Source of the DNA: Siphonodentalium dalli
Taxonomy: Eukaryota > Mollusca > Scaphopoda > Gadilida > Siphonodentaliidae
NCBI GenBank assembly: GCA_032622095.1
Contig: CP136061.1
Coordinates: 201,678,244 to 201,742,243, forward strand
Direction of reading: 5' to 3'
Length of the DNA: 64,000 nucleotides
In this document: in pieces, positions 12,752-27,700 of the stretch
Position numbering within the stretch: the stretch's first letter is position 1
Layout of the letters: each line of letters opens with the position of its first letter
Notes under the pieces: model-generated
Database searches by the model: none
Told to the model about the DNA's origin: nothing
What the model saw: the letters and a program-made list of their open reading frames with translations, nothing else
Program-made: the position numbers and the translations under genes

Positions 12752-15700
12752 TAAATGAAAAACTAATGCCATACATTTTTTGAAGGTTGTGCCCCCTGGC
12801 CCTTCACTCAAGTTCACTGCTTATGCCACCCTGGTCCCAAAAATAATATTTACTAAAATTCTTGACAGAATCATTAATAAGAAGCATTTACTTTGGCTCT
12901 AACTGTATGCGGGGTATGCCTACACATGTCAAGTGAAATCTGACATTTTTATAAACATTCCCTTGAGATCTGCTAGAGGAAATTAAATACCAATTACAAC
13001 AACAATCTATCATATGTATTGTTCAAATCTTTAAACAGGACATTTAACACTCCCACATCCACCACCTCACTAGAACATGTTTGGCAAACTTGAAAAATGT
13101 CCTTTGAAAGAACCACCAGCTCTATTTAGCTCATATTTAATATTGAGGCTTCTTTGGTGATTGGGATTCAGATTTGTTCAATCAGGGTCACCAGGTCAAG
13201 TAGGTGCAAGGCCAGCTACATTACTCTTTCTCTCCATAGTAATTCATTATATGTCTTCTATGCAAGAACCAAATGGCCTATTTTGCTATATTTGGTATGA
13301 AATTACCTTGGGTGACAGATTTGTGAAAATGTGATCACAAAGTCAAATAAGGGCAGAGCCAGAGACATAACTATTTCACTCCATAGTAACACTTTTGTGT
13401 CTAATAAAATCATTGAAATACCAAATTCATTAATTAGTGGACAGTTGGTAATTTCAAGGTGGATTTTCACCAATCTACATATGTGAAGTCTCTCTAGCCA
13501 CATATCCTGTTTAGATCTACTTCTTTTAAAGTGATTATGAAAAGTTCTGACTGTTGTGGTCTCCAGAGTCCCAATCTTATCAGTCTTTGCAGTCTGGTGA
13601 GTGACCCCACAGTCATTGACTGTCTTGTATCAGTAGGTGACATAAACTCAGGAAACTACATGTATACATCATTTAATTAGTCATCTGTAGTCATATGAAT
13701 CAATAATTATAGAACCAGGGATATGACGACAGTGAGGGGGTGGGTGTCTCCACTCTCCTAGCGGGGGGTGTCTCCACTCCCCTGACTGTGGTCAAAATTT
13801 TGAACAGTTGGAAATATTTATGCCCGACATGACATCAGTCAGCATCAGTTGGAAACTTCACACCAAGAGTATGTTCTAATTGTTCTGACTAATTGTTCAA
13901 ACTTTGCTTTTCCAGGCGCGTAGCGATATTATGAAGAAGTGGCATCAACTGGTTGCCGAAAATTCAGAAGATCTCGCCACAATAATGACAGCTGAATGTG
14001 TATGTTTAATTTATAAGAAATTTTCTCAATAGATCAATACAAGTGTTTTCAGAATTATCATACCCCGTTCTGCAGGTGCAGAAATTCATAAATGGCATGT
14101 TAATTCCACTTAGAATTAGATGATTCGATGACTTTCATACATTGTGTGCCGAACATTAGAACATTTTCTTTTGTGTATAAGCTGTGTACAGTTATGCTTT
14201 TGGCTTACCAACCTATTCACTACTGAATGACGTCATGACCTCTTGTGCTTCAGCGGAAAATTATAACGGGAATTATGTCCATTAGTGTGGTAACTTGAAC
14301 AAACGTCAACCAATGGACCTTTCCACAGCTGTCAATCAAATATTTATTAGCGGATATTGAGCCTAACTCAAAAGAACATGAAACTTTTGAAAGATGTCAA
14401 TTCTCACCCCAGTGTTAAAAACTCCTGGACACTGGATGGCAAAATAATTGCACTCTTAAACAATGGCAAAAAAATCCTAGTAAAGGAGCTAAATCAGCTA
14501 GAGTATGTTGACAATTAAACATAGATACTCAAACTACAATGCATACACATTCTTATGCATGGATCATCATCATTCATATCTGTGTTATATTCTCTGCTTC
14601 TGTCTCGTGATCGTTTATGGATGCATGTCTCATCATAACTGTGAATGATAAAATATCTGGATCATCATCATTCATGACTGTGCTATATATTCGCTGGTCA
14701 GCATGCTTCTGTCTCGTGATTTACCGTGGATGCCTATTTCATCATTCTAACTGTGAAAGATATAATCTCTGGACAGCATGTTTTGTTTTCAACGTCATGA
14801 CAGTGTATAATCATCTCTGGACAACATACTCTCATCATCATAGTGACTGCGTATCGTGTCATTGACTCTGGACAGCATACTTCCATCTCATGTTAATCCA
14901 TCGACTAGCATGCCTCTGTTCTTGTGTGTCTTTGTTATATATGTATTATTTTGTTTTTGTGACATACTCATCTGTTGCTGCATGCTATAAGCTTACATGT
15001 ATGTGTTTAACTCACAAAACTATAATTGCATGCACTAATGATTGATACGTTATTATGTATATACTTCCTGAGTTTTGTCAAGCATGTGCATGGAAAACAA
15101 CATATATCCAACCATCCATTACGTAATACACATTCTCTTCTGGAAATCATATAAACTGAATAAGTCATCTCCCAGTTCATCTAAAAATACACTCTTTTTT
15201 TCTTGCAGCCATTTCTCCGTTGATGTGAACACCCTACATTTGGACAAATAACTTCAAAAAGTTCACCACTCGCACACACCGCCCCCTCCATACCCCCCCC
15301 CCATACAACCACATTACCATGCCTCTAAAATACCCATGCTCTACATGCAACAAATCAGTGAGAAAAAATCAAGATGCGTTATGTTGTGACCTGTGTGATC
15401 AATGGATTCACCTCCGCTGCTCTAAATTACTAAAAACAGATTTCATGAAGCAAGCTAATGATGATAGCCCATGGTTTTGCTACCATTGTAATGAGACGTT
15501 ATTTCCATTTAATCACATGGAGGAAGAGGCACTGTTTCGACTGGCATTATTTGACATGAAACAAGAATATACTCACACAAATTCAAATAAATCATTTTTA
15601 ATGAACCCATTCACTCTAAATGATGACTTCCGTGAAGAACATCAAATGGATGATGATGACAAATCCTGAAAACTCCTCTAACTATACCCTCCTTGATGAA

Positions 15701-18700
15701 TTTAACGATAAATTGAAAATAATAAACCAAAATGTGTCATCATCAATGATACACTTCAACATACGTTCACTATTAAAAAATATGGACAAGTTATCCACTT
15801 TCCTGTATACCTGTAGACATAGATTTGATCTAATAGGCGTTACTGAAACTTGGCTTAAGGATGAATCTTCTGTGGATCTAACAAAATGGGAAGCTATAGC
15901 TTATATGAGAAACACAGGAGTGATAGAGGTGGGGGTGGAGTTGGACTTTATGTACATGAAAGCATTGAAGCACAGGTACGATCAGACTTGTCTTTGTTCA
16001 GTGAGAACTTTGAGAGCTTATTTATTGAAATTTCTGACAAAAACAAAAAAAACAAAAAACAAGTAGTAGGATGTATATATCGAAGCCCAAATTCTAATGT
16101 CGATGACTTTCTTGAAAAACTTGAAACAGTATTAACCCAGATACATAAAGAGAAAAAAGATTGTTTCCTAATGGGAGACTTTAATATAAACATAAATACT
16201 AATAACACCAGCGGAAACAACTTCCTTAACTTACTAAAGTCATTTATGTTCTTGCCATCAATAACGAAACCCACTAGAATAACTGAGTTCAGTGCAACCC
16301 TTATTGACAACATATTCTCCAACTGTCTCCTCTCCTCATCTATCAATGCTGGTATATTCGTGGAAGACATTACAGATCACATGCCTATCTATCTCCTTTT
16401 GAGCAATGGAACTAAAACAATGAATAAGAAAGACGTATTTATATGGCAAAGAGACTATTCAAAAAGAAACAAAGAAAATTTTATAACCGAAATATCCAAA
16501 ATTGACTGGACTATGGTGTTAGACAACCAGGATTGCAACAAAGCCTACAATTCTTTCCACGAAACATTAACAAACATTTACAATAATAATTTTCCAAACA
16601 TCAGAAAGAAAATCAAACCTTCTAATCATTGCAATCCATGGATAACAGCAGGTATACTGAATTCCATTAGAAGAAAGAATAAACTATATAAAATATTCAT
16701 TAAGAACAGAACATACTATAATAATGATCGATACAAGAAGTATAGGAATAGACTAAATTCAATTATCCGTACTGCTAAACAACACTATTATCATAGGAAA
16801 TTCCAACAATATGAAGGTAATATCAATGGCACATGGAAACTGATTAAAAACATTCTCAACAAGAAAAAGGGAAGCAAAAATGTAACAGAGTTCTTTTATG
16901 AAAATAAATATATTAATAACAAAGAGGAAATTGCTACCAAATTCAATGAATTCTTCACCAATATTGGACCAACCCTTGCTTCAAAAATTAAATCTAACAA
17001 GAATCCAGCAGATTACCTTAATCAACCTAAAGTGTTCTTCATTCTTTATCCAACCAACAGATGAACTTGAAGTCATAGAAATTCTCAAAAATATCAGTGC
17101 AAAAAAGGCTGCCGGTATTGATGATCTCAAGTGTTCAATATTGAAACATTGTAGCGAATTTATTATTAAACCCATTACACATATATGCAATCTTTCTCTT
17201 GCTAAAGGAATATTTCCAGACCTCATGAAGATAGCAAAAGTTGTACCTATTTTCAAAGCTAAAGACCCAACCACATTAAGTAACTACAGGCCAGTCTCTG
17301 TGCTACCTGTATTTTCCAAAATCCTAGAAAAAATGATGTACAACCGACTGAACAAATACTTAACCAAATACAATATTCTATATAGAAGTCAATATGGCTT
17401 CAGAAAGAATCACTCAACTATTCTGGCACTAACTGATCTCTTAGAGAAAATTACCCAAGCCCTAGATAATAGAGAACACACCATTGGGGTATTCCTTGAT
17501 CTATCAAAGGCATTTGATACAATAAATCATAATATAATGCTAAATAAACTTGAAAACTATGGATGTCGTGGGGTTGCACTGAACTGGTTCCAAAGCTATT
17601 TGACTAATAGAAAACAATCTGTACAATATGAAGGCCACTTGTCTTCACAAACAGACATAATATGTGGAGTTCCACAAGGATCTATACTTGGCCCTCTACT
17701 CTTTCTGATATATATGAACGATCTTCCAAATATTTGTAAGGACCTGAATCTAATATTATTTGCTGATGATACAAATGCATTTTACTCTAATAAAGATATA
17801 AATAAGGCATATGATGTAGTCAACAAAGAAATGGAGACAATGAGCAAATGGTTTCTTGCTAATAAACTATCTCTAAACCTAGAAAAAACTTATTACATGA
17901 TATTTACGAATACAGATCTATGCACAAAAATAACTGTCCTACCCGAGCTCAAGATCAATGAAAATCAGATACAAAGAGTTAAAAACACTAAATTCCTAGG
18001 AATTATTATTGAAGAAAATTTATCATGGAATATGCAAGTGGAATCTATTACTAAAAAACTGTCAAAAAATTTAGGAGTCATGAGAAAAATCAATGATTTC
18101 ATACCCAGAGATACAATGAAAACAATCTATTCTGTACTGATTATCCCACATCTCACATATTGTAATGCCATATGGAGTGCAACAACAAAGAAAAACCTTG
18201 AAAATCTTGAAAAAATACAAAACAAAGCTATCGCCACACTATCTTACAAAAAAAAAAGCATACCAGAAATATGCAGGGACCACAATTTGCTATTGATGAA
18301 TGACATTGGAAACATGCAACTAATACAAATTTTACATGATTTCCATCAAAAGAAACTCCCCAAATCACTGTCTTCAATATTTACTAATATACATGATATC
18401 CATAACCACAATACCCGGTTCAAAGCAAATTCAAATCTGTATTGTGAATTCAGAAGAACAAAAAAAGCAAGAAGTGTCATATCAACCAGAGCTAGATGTC
18501 TATGGAATGAACTCCCATGTGATTGTAAGCTTCGCGTAGAAACTAGTGACAAATATTATAAGTACCTAAAATCACATTTCATTAATAAATACACCCCAAA
18601 TATCAAATAACAATCCAGTTTATATGTATTCTCTCCCCTATTATATATACTAAGGCAATACCAGCCAGCAGTCCCTTACGGCAGAGACTGTCCAGAAGAG

Positions 18701-21700
18701 GGGGCAGAAATTAATGAACTTCTCTTTATTCTCATAGTATAATCCTCCCTCTCCTGGCCAGCTCTCCCGGTGAGGAACAGGCCAACCAAATTTATGCCAC
18801 TTTTCCTCCATGTGTTACTATTTGTCACTCATCTGAACAACAGTGCAAAAACAATCAACTTGTCTATAACCTTAACCAATTCCTCAACCAAATCAAGCAG
18901 TATTCACACCCATATTTCATTGATCACCTTAAATACTGGTATTCCCCACATGATTGAAAATTGCAAGACGATCGCGCAGGTCTCAGCATAAAGACATCAA
19001 GATAATCACATTGGCTATCAGATAAAGAATAACAACTAAAAAAAATGACTATAATCACCATCTCACAACCCGACCCCCCCCCCCACCCCATGCCCCCACC
19101 CCTTCTTGCCCATCTCTATACAATAATACACACATTGTAAATACGCACCCGCACTATATACACCCAATATACGTACACATAACACTGTATCATTATACAA
19201 GCATAAGGGCCCTGCCCTTACAAGTTATACTTTTTGTGGGGTCCTGTTGATATATATGTATTATAATTATATTGAATACGAAATAAATCTTATTGAATCT
19301 TGAATCTTGACCAATCAACAATTGAGCCGGCCAATGGCTGCATAGAAAATTCTGCTGCCATCTTTCTTCACCCTAATTTTGATATCCATGCATACATTCA
19401 GTGTTAAATTGGCTATATTCAAACAACTTTTTTGTTGTCAAATCATAATATACTGAGATTTATATTTGCGCCATGATGTTATAAATTTATCCATTGATTA
19501 TAACAATGTTTTTCAGTCAACCAATTTCTTTCATATTTGGTATATGGATCTTTTACAACAATAGCATGAACGAGATTGAAAATCAGGTTTATCTGAATTT
19601 TTCCCTGAGTTATAGCCCTTAGTTTGTCAATTTTATGACTTGGCACCATAACTTGAACAAAATTCAACCGATTCCATTCTTATAGGGTTATGGATCTTTC
19701 GCAACAATATCTTGATCAAGTTTGAACACCAGGTTTTGTCCCTGAGTTTATCTATTTTTAGCAATTTTATGACCATTAGAGCCATCTTTGGTGTGCAACC
19801 CCTGTTTTTGGTTTGTGACACTGGAAATTTTTCATGCCTCTTTTCTGCTTTTCTGAAAGACATCATTGGCAAAACCCTGTGCCAATGCATGCTCTTATAT
19901 ATGCGAGTCTCCCATAGGGAGCCTCGCATATATAAGAGAATACATTGGCCTAATAATATTTACCTTGACCTTGTAAGCCAGTGTATTCTCTTATATGTGA
20001 GAGGCTCCCTATGGGAGACCTGCATATATAAGAGAATGCACTGGCACAGTATCTTTAATGCTGCTCCAGCACAGCTCCCATCATGAAAGGGTTAAATGCA
20101 AGAAGCCACAGCACCGAATTATATGGATTTGAATATTAGCAAATCAGATGACCGATTTAGTGTCAATACCGAATCAGGTGCCCAATATTGACATTGAAAC
20201 TTTAATATTTGCAGGACATTGGCTGTTACATTCAATGTTGGTAATTCTACTCTTCCATATAATTAATCATAGGGTAAGCCTTTAGCAGAGGCACGAGGTG
20301 AAATGGCATATAGCATGGGTTTCATAGAATGGTATGCTGAGGAGGCAAAAAGAATCTATGGGGAAATTATCCCATCCAACAGATCTACTAATAGGCTGTT
20401 AGTCCTGAGGCAACCCGTCGGTGTTGCTGCCATGATCACACCGGTGAGTATTGATCCTTTCATTACTATTATATGGGTTGTCACATTTCAGTTACAAAAG
20501 TATACACTAGAATGGTCTAATTCATCTGCAGAGGTGTTTAGGAAATATATAAGCCAAGATTATAGATACTTCCCAGGAGGTTTAGCATTGAGATTGCTTC
20601 AAAAAATGGCCCAATAATGTTTCTTTTGTTTTCCGTTCTAAAGTTATCCTACTTTGTTTATCTGGTTTTCTGTCTGCCCATGCCAAAATCTTAGACCGGG
20701 TTTATCGGATCTAAATGAAATTTGGTATAGAGGTTCACAATAGGGAGTGCTTTCACAAGAGGATCATATCTCATTGTTTGCATTTTCTATCCTAGAATCA
20801 TCTTTCTTTATTTTATTTTTTTAATAAATGTTTTTTTTTCCCATCTCAAATTATCCGATCTGAATGAATTTTGATGTGAAGTTTCACCATCTTGAATACT
20901 TTCTGCTCTTTAATTACCCTTCCTTGTTTAAATGTCTGGAAATAATGTTTTTTCTCTCCATCTGCCTGAGTATTTCAGCTATGAGTACTTCAGCCGTGGA
21001 TTATAGGATCTCTTTGAAATTTTGTGTGGATGTTCACCGTCACAGCAGCTTTCAATATAGTGTAGTGATACATGTATTAGCTTTTTCCCCGTTAGAGTTA
21101 TTCTCCATATTTTATGTAAACTTTGGGTTCCATCCTGCCCATGTTTGAATTTGCGGAGGAATATATGCCAGCACCGAAGGTGTATGTAATATTTTTTGTT
21201 TTATTGACTACTGTCTGTAAACTGAGAAATTGACTCCACAACCTTTTGATTCTTGGTGCTCGCAATATATCTTACAATCAGCTGAATCAGGGTTAGTGCT
21301 GGACTAAAATTTTTGCGAAATGCATTTTTTATCCCAAATTCTAAAATGACTTGCCAAATTGAAGGGATTAATTAATTTCTCATCTTCATAAATTGATGCC
21401 CGATGTTATGCCTGTAAATAAAATTAATCCGTATACACACCAAAAGTTTTGCCAAATGAAATGTGTTTGCCATTGCCAAATTTGACCAATGGCAGTGCGA
21501 ACCTTGCTTACATTTAATATTTTCATTCTGCCTGTTGATAAGTTTTCTCTTTTTCTCTCTATTCAGTGGAACTTTCCAAGTGCCATGATAACCCGGAAGG
21601 CCTGTGCTGCTCTAGCAGCAGGGTGTACAGTAGTACTTAAACCTGCAGAAGACACACCACTGTCTGCTCTTGCTCTATGTGATGTAAGTATTTTATGTCC

Positions 21701-24700
21701 ACTTTCACTCACCAATTGATTCTATGCCTCTATCGGACATGCCAGAGATGCGCTTATGTTGATTTAGGCCAAGATTGCACAATCCGAAAATATGGTATCA
21801 TTGAGAAAACCGAAACTAAAACAATAATATAAAACACACCCACAGAAATAACTGATAAATATTGAGTTGGACAAAATGACAATAGAAATGTGATCAGATT
21901 GGAACAGCAAAAGCTAAAATAAGTTCAGCCGGTAACGTATATAGAGGATCTACAAAGAGTCCCCAGTTTATAGTGGAATTTACTGGACGAGTTTTGTAAA
22001 TTTTGCTATAAACTGGGGACGAGTTATGGATTCTATTTATTACATGATCCAAAACCTCGATAAAACACACTTAAGACAACAAATGGGATGCGACACTAAC
22101 ATCGGCTTTTATAAGGCATGCAATGACATTTCACATAACTATGGATTATTTGCCTGCATAAAGAAATAGTCCAGATATATAAAGACTCTTTGGCATATTT
22201 AATGACATAACTTTTCAAACTTTTTAATCATTATAGTTTGTTGGAAAAATATTAGAAGCCATTGTATTTTGAGACGTAGCGTATGGAATGTAAACAGACG
22301 AAAAACCAGAAGTCAAAGGTCACCTAGCACTATTTCCTGCTATCAAACCAACGTTTAATATCACAATTTATAGAATGGGTACATTGAACGGAATAAGGGT
22401 AGGATCATGTAATAAATCAACATAGTAAATGAGCACTGATTTAACCCTTTCAGTGCCAGGTCCGATTTTTGTATGAACCCATATACCCTGTGCCAATGCA
22501 TTCTCTTATATATGTGAGTCAACCATAGGTCAACTCGCATATATAAGAGAATGCATTGGCCTAACAATTTTTCATCATTTGTTATTATTTTTTACAATTT
22601 TTTACTAAAGTATAGTCACTTGATTAAGAAAGGATACCATTGTAGCAGCATATCATTATTGTTTTGATAATTAAGCATGTATGACTTTTGTTAGAATTTT
22701 ATCAAACAAATGGGTGTATTTAGCCACGTGCCAGCAATGCTCTTTTATTTCCTTTATTAAAACTTATTGCTTTCAGTTGGCTGAAAAAGCTGGCTTCCCA
22801 CCTGGAGTTATGAATGTTGTCACTGCTTCAAGGGACAATGCATCAAGTGTGGGCGGGGCATTATGTGAAAGCCCATTGGTCAATGCCTTGTCATTCACAG
22901 GTTCATCGGCGATAGGCAAGGTGAGAACCCTTATAAATATAATATGGACAGGGGCCAGCAAAAAATTCCAGGATACAAGGTTGAAATTTTTTGTTTTTAT
23001 ATGCCAGTTTTAAAAACAGAACATATTATGTTATTAGTCTGTCCATCCATCTGTCTGTAGGCTTATTTTTCAAATTATGGTTCTACCTGCCAGTTTTTAC
23101 CAGAGTTATGGCCCTTTGTTGAAATTACCATGGGCGTACTTTGCCTCACCCCAGTGATGCTCTTGTTAATTTCCTGGGAACGCAAGTGTTTTTCCTTTCC
23201 AATCTCGGACACCCACACTTCCAACACAAGTTTTTTCCAAGGGCAATTCAGGACCCACCCCCAAAGTTTGATTAAAAACATTGAAAATAGCAAGAAAAGA
23301 CAGACAGAGGGTGTGAAATGTTTTAAACAACAATCCGGATGAAATTCCAATCAGGTAAGCTTAAAGAAAAGCACCGGAAATCACAAAACACTCATTAACT
23401 AAACTTGTCAAATACAAACCCATATATATGTTACCCACAGTATATATGCGACAAAGATGTGTTGTGATTAGCCCCGGCTAGATGACTAAATGGTCAGCTA
23501 GTCTCTGTATTAATTAATACAGGGGCTTGTAACGCTCGCTGCTCCGCCACACCCCCTAACTGCTCTATTTCTACCCTTATATGCCTTAACTATATGGCGT
23601 ATTTAAGCCCCCCCCCCCCTTGCACAGACCTTATGCACCATACCTACTAGTAAAAATGTTCCAGCTTTACATCATCTATTACACATCAGAGAGACACATG
23701 TATACTACCATGATGTATAGAGCATGCATGTATATATAGGGATGGTGTGGCAGAAACAGTAATCCCGAAATAAAAGCTATAATCTCAAAGATGAATACTT
23801 GTTTTGTAATAATTAGTGTGTTATGTTCATTTACTCAGCTTTTCGTTATATCGTTAGGTCACAATAATCCAAGGTCCCAGTAATTCAAGGTCCCATCTAC
23901 CCAATGATGAACATCATACAATAATACAGAAAATCTGTTTATTTTTTAATATTCATACCATTGAAAGCACCAGAAGAATTAAATGAGCTGATATTGGCAT
24001 CGCAGCAATAATTGAATGTCAAAAACAACAATGAGAACTGAAGGAAAATCTTATTTTTTCTGTGCAATTTTTGTCCTTGTAAGAAGCGGGACTAACCCCA
24101 TGGTATTGTGTTATAAAAGAACAAATATTGGGTAAATATAGAAACTAGGAGCTCCTTCTCTTGATAAATGCTCTATTGTGGTCCAGTTTATAAGACTGTA
24201 CATTTAATATCATTTTAGTAGTCATAATTTATCTTTAAACATGGAATTGGAAAATAATTTACATGGCATTGGAATAATCTGTTATCGGCGCTCAGACCCA
24301 CCCACCCGGACCTTGTATATATCCTCTAGTTTTTACCTGCCCCCCCCCCCCCCCCAGCTGATATCGGCACTATTTTTACATTGTTATGTGCAATCTTTAA
24401 CAATTCTAGATTTCTGATATTTTCAATATTGCACTCCTAAAAAATACGAGATTTACGTCTCTAGAATTTCTATTCATAACCCATTTCTCTATTAACCCTT
24501 CCATGACTGGTGCTTCCTGAAATTTTGCGAAAACCCTGTGCCAATGCATATATAAGAGAATACATTGGCCTAAAAATATTTACCTTGACCTTTTAAACGA
24601 GTGCATTCTCTTATAAATGCGAGGCTCCCTATAGTCCAGGCACATTAGGTTTCACTACGGAAAAAAATAGGGGAAAGCTGAATTTTTCTGGGATTACTAA

Positions 24701-27700
24701 GAAGATGATTATGGACAATATGGCAAAAGTCCCCTAGAATCCGAGTTGAGCTTTTTGAGATATCATGATTTTTCGTAAAGGTGCAGATTCTGACGAAATT
24801 CCATCAGACCATACGCGAATGCAGTCATATGTAGGCTAATTTACGGACTCATTCTTCACACATACCCGTCCATCGTGGAGCAGGTGTCGCTAGATATGTG
24901 TAATTGATACTAGAGCTTACTAACAGTCGATATTCCATAATTGTGATGACATTTATTGCCGAAGAGAGCATATAAATCGCATGGTGATTCAACATTTTCC
25001 TAATAAAAGAGGGCGAGTAAAGGTATTCAGACGGCAATGAGCTCAAATATGAACCATTATATTAGACCAGTGGTTAATTCAGAAAAGGAAAGTGATAAGA
25101 TATATCGAACTATCACCATTCTTAAGATTTTATAGCCGGAAACTTAACACTACCCCCTAAATTGTACGCCATGGCTTTGAGTGTATAACAGGCCAAACTA
25201 CCACATAATAGTCCTGGCGTTTGGCGTAACAATTGTGCAAATGGTGATGACACTATGAATCTTGGCACGTAGGTTCCCTATACAATGTTAATCATTTTCA
25301 GATGTGTAAACATCGCGGCAGGTCCTTCCTTAGCAACGGTTGCTAGGCAACTGTCCGACATCGAAGAAATACAAATATGACTGATATTATGGCAGTTTTA
25401 ACAATCTAAACTATGTCATGCAGTATTTTTATGGTGAAAATAAAATTAGTTGTTGTTAGAGTGGATCTGGCTGGAAAATTACCATATTTCTTACTTACTG
25501 GGATGGTAACGGTTGCTAGGGACATACCCGAAATAGAAAAATGCCGAACTGACTGATATTATGGTAGTTTCAAACTAATATAAACTACGTCATTATCATT
25601 TTATGGTGAAACAACTTTAATAGTTGTTGTTAGTGTGGGTTCGACTTAAACAATTACTATATGTTTCTGGTAACGGTTGCTATGGACATACCCGAAATCG
25701 AAAAATTCACACATGACTGATATTATGTTAGTTTAAACAAACTAAACTACGCCATGTAACATACATATATTGAACACAATTATTATAATAGTTGTATTTG
25801 TGAACATGACAGTAAAGTTGCTGCATTCGTTACCTAACGGTGGTGTAATGGTTGCTATGGACATATCCACCTTTAAAAACATACCATATGTATGAGTTTC
25901 TGGTAATTTAACTGATATAACTGTTTCATAATATGGTATGCGTTTCGGGCAATTTACATGATATAATTGTTTCATAATATGCCACATTATGCTTATATTG
26001 ACAATAATGCATCACTAAAGGTTGTTGTATTGTGTACTGATGTATTCTCATGTGATTCCCGTGTGGCAGATTGGTATTGAGGTTTCAATGTTGCTAGGTA
26101 ACCACCTACCATTGACAAATCTATTTAAAACTGACAGACTATTCAGTTATTTTTATCAAAATGACATACCTGTGTGGAGTTTATGATTGTATCTTCCATC
26201 AATCGATTGTTGGAATGCATTTTAATGAGACATGTAAAACATATTGACCCACATTTATGTCGATACCGCCTGACCCCCCCCCCCCCCCCCCCCCCATGGA
26301 ATCCATCATTCACCCTACAATTGACAATGTAATCCATGCAGAACACTATATCATGGTGTGGTAGCATACCCACCAGTTGCTATACGGTAGGAACTAACTA
26401 TGTGTCCTTCCTATCCATGCCATAACTACATATATGTCAATACATTGGCATGTGTCATTTACATGTATATAGGAGCTCGTACATGAGCATGGCCTATATA
26501 TTTCAGACTGCGATACCATGAACTACATTTAGGAACCGGTGCCCATTTCCTATTTACATGGGCAGCCATGGGCCCATTATCAACCCATAGTTACCATGGT
26601 TCATGACCTATCTATATGCAACTGTATCAAATGACGTGTCTTAACTACTGTGTCCATGTCATAGAAAGGGGTCTGGACCGATGATATACTATTTAGGACT
26701 GTGCCTGGTAATAAGGCCATAACTGTTGGATAAGGTCATAACTAAATCAGCCTGGATACATGGGCAGTCCATATTGGACGTCTCAATTTCCCACTTGGAT
26801 GAGCCTGGGTCCATAGCCATATTGGTGCACACGGCCAATTTATAGGGACCTCCATCCTATAGGGCGTTGCATGACATGCATATAGAGACGTGGATCCATG
26901 CACAGGCATTTTGGTTCATGTCTTACCCGTAGGGCCTGGAGTCCATATGTCTCCTATATATGTGGATCAGTCCATTGCCTACCAGCATATATGTGAATCT
27001 ATGAGTTGACTAATAACGTCGGTTCCGTAGCTTATATTTAGGGACCTGTATCCAATGCATACATAATTATAGTCACCTGGGTATTAGGACTACTTAAACG
27101 TGCCTGGGTCTTTGGTGTAGATATATCACGTATAAAGGGTGGATCCATATTCTACATATAGGCATCTGCTTATGCTTGGGTACAATGCTATATGGCATAC
27201 ATATATCGGCCTTGGTTCATGGTCTACACATATGGGCATGTGTCCATGGCCAACCTACAGTGGCATGTGTGTGGGCTATTTATAGGCGCCTCCACCCTTA
27301 ACCTTCATATATGTGGCATCGGTCCAATATCTATGTATAGGTTGATCTGTCACAAAACTGTCCCATATGTTCTAACCATATATATGGTCCTGAATCCATG
27401 GTGTACTAATGTATTGTGCATCGGACTTGGTCTATGGTATCTGAGTACATGGGCACTTGGGTATTTGAACCATGCAACCGTGTCATGGTCCTTGGAAATG
27501 CAGCTTAGGTATCATACATGTATAATGGGCTAGGTCCATCGCCATAGAGTATACTATTGTATTTATATAACACGGCATCGCTCCATTGCGGCCTTGGTGA
27601 CCATGTATACCCGTCTAACATCGTAGTTAAATGGTGTATGCCCAGTCTATAGATGCCTGGATCCAAGGCCAGTATGTAAGGGTTTATATGAAGCGGTCTG

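Larger units (their letters stand above)
14560..19310 (+). mobile_element. Non-LTR retrotransposon, Jockey/CR1-like, frameshifted
   Basis: Near full-length LINE in intron 4, same strand as the gene. Order: 5' leader with two direct units of about 98 bp (14560, 14658), PHD-type zinc finger, AP-like endonuclease, reverse transcriptase, 3'UTR with AATAAA (19282-19287), then a tail of TTGAATC repeats ending at 19310. The repetitive 3' end and [18 protein letters not shown] and FADD motifs place it with CR1-like Jockey-superfamily elements. The 5' boundary is uncertain. Three frame changes show it is not active as it stands, though most motifs are intact, so it is fairly recent. Confidence 0.88.

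Noticed and set aside
15948-16370. 140-codon minus-strand frame
   Set aside because: Antisense of the LINE endonuclease region.
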